A stretch of DNA of 8,264 bases from contig JAJBTG010000189.1 in assembly GCA_020860985.1 (NCBI GenBank), forward strand, positions 1-8,264, written 5' to 3'. The position numbers were made by a program, and so were the translations under genes. Under the pieces are notes generated by a model that was not told the origin of the DNA, did no database searches, and saw only the letters and a list, made by a program, of their open reading frames with translations. Source of the DNA: Oscillospiraceae bacterium (GTDB lineage: Bacteria > Bacillota > Clostridia > UBA1381). Below are positions 5,216-8,264 of the stretch, in pieces (position 1 is the stretch's first letter; the number at the start of each line of letters is the position of its first letter).

Positions 5216-7822
5216 ATGGCAAAGGAACAGCTGACGCCGATGATGGTGCAATATATGAATACCAAGGATGAGTATCCCGACTGTATTCTTTTTTACCGTC
5301 TGGGCGATTTTTATGAGATGTTTTTTGACGATGCCATAAAAGCCTCAAAGGTTTTGGAAATTACACTTACAGGTAAGGACTGCGGAATGAAGGAACGCGC
5401 GCCTATGTGCGGCGTTCCTTTTCACAGTGCCTCGTCTTATATCGCAAAGCTCATCGATAAGGGATTTAAGGTCGCGATATGCGAGCAGACGGAGGACCCG
5501 AAGCTTGCGAAGGGAATAGTTAAGCGTGAGGTTATCCGAGTTATTACGCCCGGAACAATTGTTGATGAAGCTCTGCTTGACGACAGAAATAACAACTATC
5601 TTGCGCTGGTTTGCATGGTGAACGAAAAATTCGGAATAGCCGTTTCCGATGTTTCAACAGGAGAAATTTATACTACGGAGGTATCATCCGCCGATATGAC
5701 GATGAATGAAATCGCCCGTTATGAGCCGCGCGAAATTTTATTAAACAGTGAAGCGGCGAAAGAAATTTCCGAGGAAATAGAGCTGCGTTTTCATATAACA
5801 CCGGACACAAACAGCGATGAATTTTTCAGCGCTCCGGATATGGAGGGAAGAATATTAAGACAGTTTAATAAGCAGAGCCTGTCCGAGCTTAATATAGGAG
5901 GAAAGACTGCGCTTATACGCGCTGTCGGCGCGATGCTCGGCTATATGGAGCATACTCAAAAAACAGGACTGTCGTATATAAACACGCTCACGGCTTATGA
6001 AGTTGATATGTATATGGATATAGATTTGTCTACGAGGCGTAATTTGGAAATAACCGAAACGATGCGTGATAAGGCAAGGCGCGGCTCGCTCCTTTGGGTA
6101 CTTGATAAAACAAAGACCTCCATGGGTGCAAGGCTCTTAAAGCAATGGGTTGAAAAGCCGTTGGTAAATCCGATTGAAATAAATAAGCGTCTGTATTCGG
6201 TAAAGGAGCTGACGGACAATGTAATGCTCCGCGACGAATTAACCATGATTTTGTCGGACACCTATGATATTTCCCGAATTATAAGCCGCCTATCACTGGC
6301 GACTGCAAACCCGCGCGACCTCGTCGCGCTAAAGGCGACGATTACTAAGCTGCCGGAGCTTGAAATGGCGCTAAGCGCCGCGGCTTCACCTATACTAAAG
6401 GGAATAACAAAGGACTTTGATATTCTTGCAGATGTTCGGGAGCTTCTTGACACCGCGTTATCGGACGAACCGCCGATAAATCTTAAGGACGGCGGAGTTA
6501 TAAAGTCAGGATTTAACGACGAGGTTGACACGCTGAGGAGCGCCATGAAGGACGGCAAGCAGTGGCTTGCCTCGCTTGAGAGCAGGGAACGTGAACGAAC
6601 GGGAATTTCAAAGCTCAAGGTGGGCTACAACAAGGTTTTCGGCTATTATATCGAGGTAACAAAATCAAATATCAAGGATGTTCCCGAAACGTATATCAGG
6701 CGGCAAACTCTCGCAAACTGCGAGCGTTACATAACTCCCGAGCTAAAGGAGCTTGAAAATACGATTTTGGGTGCGTCTGAAAGAATTACGGTTATTGAAG
6801 CGAAGCTTTTTGACGAGGTAAGGCAAAGCGTTGTAGCGCAAATAAAGCGGCTTAAACGCGCCGCGAATATTATCGCCGTTACCGATGTCCTATGCTCGCT
6901 TGCCGAGGTTGCATATAAAAATAACTACACCATGCCCGAAATTACGGAACCGGGCGTTTTGGAAATAACGGAGGGCAGACATCCTGTTGTGGAAAAGATG
7001 TCGCGGGATTCGCTCTTTGTTCCCAATGACACAAGGCTCAACACCGATGATGACAGAGTATTAATCATAACCGGCCCGAACATGGCGGGAAAATCAACAT
7101 ATATGCGCCAGACCGCGCTCATTACGCTTATGGCGCAGATAGGCAGCTTTGTTCCTGCGAAGTCGGCGAAAATCGGCGTGGTTGACAGAATCTTTACGCG
7201 CGTCGGAGCTTCGGATGATATTTCATCCGGGCAAAGTACGTTCATGCTTGAAATGACGGAGGTTAGCAATATACTTAAAAACGCCACAAAAAACTCGTTG
7301 ATTATTCTTGATGAGATAGGCAGAGGAACAAGCACCTTTGACGGTCTGTCCATTGCTTGGGCGGTTGTGGAATATATTCAGAGTAAGAAGAAATTAGGAG
7401 CAAAAACGCTGTTCGCTACGCATTACCATGAGCTTATCGCGTTGGAGGACAAGCTGGGCGGCGTTAAGAATTACAGCATAGCGGTTAAAAAGCGCGGAGA
7501 TGAGATAACATTTCTGCGCAAAATTGTGCGCGGCGGCACGGACGACAGCTACGGAATCGAGGTGGCGGCTCTTGCGGGAGTGCCGCATGAGGTGATTTTG
7601 GGAGCAAAACGCATTTTAAAGAAGATTGAAAATGATGAAATTTCAACCGCAGGGAAAACCGAGAAAAAACCGGCGCAGGAAAGCGGACAAATAGGTCTTG
7701 CCGACAGCGCGGCAAACGAAATCGCCGAGGAACTGCGCAGGATGGACGTTACTACGCTTACGCCGATTGAAGCGATGAATACGCTGTACAGGCTTGCAAG
7801 TATGGCAAAGGAAATACAGTAA
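5216..7822 (+). CDS. mutS: DNA mismatch repair protein MutS
   Basis: Full-length MutS of 868 residues, the sensor that clamps on mismatches and small loops and recruits MutL. The mismatch-reading domain I opens with LTPMMVQYM and has the Phe-x-Glu motif at F32-Y33-E34 (GDFYEMF), marking MutS1 rather than MutS2. Connector, lever and clamp domains follow, with the core motif YNKVFGYYIEV near 471-481. The ATPase domain shows Walker A GPNMAGKST (620-628), the signature stretch SSGQSTFMLEM, Walker B LIILDEIGRGTSTFDG with D699 and E700, and ATHYHEL with H736. A linker (about 800-825) and a short helical C-terminal tail follow. AGGAG (5205-5209) lies 6 bases before the ATG. It sits 46 bases after the ylbF-like gene and 25 before mutL, so it is probably cotranscribed with both. 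No truncation or lost catalytic residue is seen. Confidence 0.98.
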   Translation: MAKEQLTPMMVQYMNTKDEYPDCILFYRLGDFYEMFFDDAIKASKVLEITLTGKDCGMKERAPMCGVPFHSASSYIAKLIDKGFKVAICEQTEDPKLAKGIVKREVIRVITPGTIVDEALLDDRNNNYLALVCMVNEKFGIAVSDVSTGEIYTTEVSSADMTMNEIARYEPREILLNSEAAKEISEEIELRFHITPDTNSDEFFSAPDMEGRILRQFNKQSLSELNIGGKTALIRAVGAMLGYMEHTQKTGLSYINTLTAYEVDMYMDIDLSTRRNLEITETMRDKARRGSLLWVLDKTKTSMGARLLKQWVEKPLVNPIEINKRLYSVKELTDNVMLRDELTMILSDTYDISRIISRLSLATANPRDLVALKATITKLPELEMALSAAASPILKGITKDFDILADVRELLDTALSDEPPINLKDGGVIKSGFNDEVDTLRSAMKDGKQWLASLESRERERTGISKLKVGYNKVFGYYIEVTKSNIKDVPETYIRRQTLANCERYITPELKELENTILGASERITVIEAKLFDEVRQSVVAQIKRLKRAANIIAVTDVLCSLAEVAYKNNYTMPEITEPGVLEITEGRHPVVEKMSRDSLFVPNDTRLNTDDDRVLIITGPNMAGKSTYMRQTALITLMAQIGSFVPAKSAKIGVVDRIFTRVGASDDISSGQSTFMLEMTEVSNILKNATKNSLIILDEIGRGTSTFDGLSIAWAVVEYIQSKKKLGAKTLFATHYHELIALEDKLGGVKNYSIAVKKRGDEITFLRKIVRGGTDDSYGIEVAALAGVPHEVILGAKRILKKIENDEISTAGKTEKKPAQESGQIGLADSAANEIAEELRRMDVTTLTPIEAMNTLYRLASMAKEIQ

Positions 7823-7847
7823 ATTTTTGTGAAAGGGGCTTACGGCT

Positions 7848-8264
7848 GTGGGAAAAATAAGTGTTCTCAATATTGAAACCGCAAATAAAATCGCTGCCGG
7901 AGAGGTTGTTGAACGCCCGGCAAGCGTTATAAAGGAGCTTGTCGAAAACAGCATTGACGCGGGCGCGTCAAATATTGTTGTTGAAATTAAAAAGGGCGGA
8001 ACTCTCTATATGCGCGTCAGCGACAACGGCTCCGGCATGGAACGCGCCGACGCGGAAATATGCTTTCTGCGCCACGCCACAAGCAAAATTAAAACAGGTG
8101 ACGACCTAAACGCAATCTACACGCTCGGATTCCGCGGCGAAGCGCTTTCAAGCATCGGAGCCGTTTCAAAAACGAGCCTTTACACGAAGCACAGTGTTGA
8201 CGCAGAGGGCGTATGCGTGACGTGCGAGGGCGGCGAAATTAAATCAACCCAATCCGCCGGCACG
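7848..8264 (+). CDS. mutL: DNA mismatch repair protein MutL, N-terminal part (runs off window)
   Basis: The first 139 codons of MutL, cut by the window end. The product couples mismatch recognition by MutS to strand removal. The GHKL ATPase fold is clear: IAAGEVVERPASVIKELVEN (15-34) with catalytic Glu30 and Mg-binding Asn34, DAGA (37-40), DNGSGM (59-64), RHATSKI (75-81) and TLGFRGEALSSIGAVS (92-107). The start is GTG at 7848, with AAGGGG (7833-7838) 9 bases upstream; the MGKISVLNIE opening fits the family, and no ATG lies in a better place. Spacing to mutS is 25 bases, so they are very likely cotranscribed. In Bacillota, MutL usually carries a C-terminal endonuclease domain in place of MutH, but that part lies outside the window and cannot be checked here. 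Confidence 0.96.
   Translation, partial: MGKISVLNIETANKIAAGEVVERPASVIKELVENSIDAGASNIVVEIKKGGTLYMRVSDNGSGMERADAEICFLRHATSKIKTGDDLNAIYTLGFRGEALSSIGAVSKTSLYTKHSVDAEGVCVTCEGGEIKSTQSAGT

Noticed and set aside
7394..7954. Overlapping minus-strand frames across the 3' end of mutS and the start of mutL
   Set aside because: They are shadows of strongly conserved mutS and mutL coding sequence, with no independent support.

Overview
The window looks like a piece of a Bacillota chromosome, most likely a gut-type anaerobic Clostridia. The signs are a BspA-like leucine-rich repeat surface protein joined to a stalk (copper-amine-oxidase-N-like) domain, strong purine-rich ribosome binding sites (AGGAG/GGAGG) before nearly every gene, a YlbF/YmcA-family gene with a cysteine-rich tail, and the order miaB - ylbF/ymcA-like - mutS - mutL, which resembles Bacillus subtilis ymcB-ymcA-cotE-mutS-mutL. 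All seven genes are on the + strand. The species cannot be named from this sequence.

Layout. Positions 61-1989 encode a secreted 642-residue protein: signal peptide, a short beta-type N-terminal segment, sixteen repeats of 23 residues (one carrying an insert), a capping segment and a C-terminal stalk domain. A GC-rich hairpin (2007-2027) separates it from a complete NAD-dependent sirtuin-type deacylase (2076-2786). A near-consensus sigma-A promoter (2794-2822) and a leader hairpin (2859-2888) precede a small Dabb (A/B-barrel) protein that starts at TTG (2924-3220). A terminator-like hairpin with a T6 run (3276-3326) lies just before miaB (3353-4768). Then come a YlbF/YmcA-family protein (4789-5169), mutS (5216-7822) and the first 139 codons of mutL (GTG start at 7848), which runs off the end of the window.

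How the genes fit together. miaB, the ylbF-like gene, mutS and mutL are closely spaced (20, 46 and 25 bases) with no visible terminator between them, so they probably form one operon. It combines tRNA A37 methylthiolation, a putative Fe-S protein of the RNase Y/phosphorelay-modulating family, and DNA mismatch repair. The LRR protein, the sirtuin and the Dabb protein look like separate or loosely linked units. No mobile element, CRISPR array, tRNA or rRNA was seen, and no gene-free stretch exceeds about 140 bases.

On novelty: most of the window is conserved housekeeping DNA, and I see no convincing undescribed system. The points most worth checking are the near-identical DNA repeats and the T8 tract in the surface-protein gene (possible length or phase variation), the structured leaders before the Dabb gene and miaB, and the four-cysteine tail of the YlbF-like protein inside the mismatch-repair operon.
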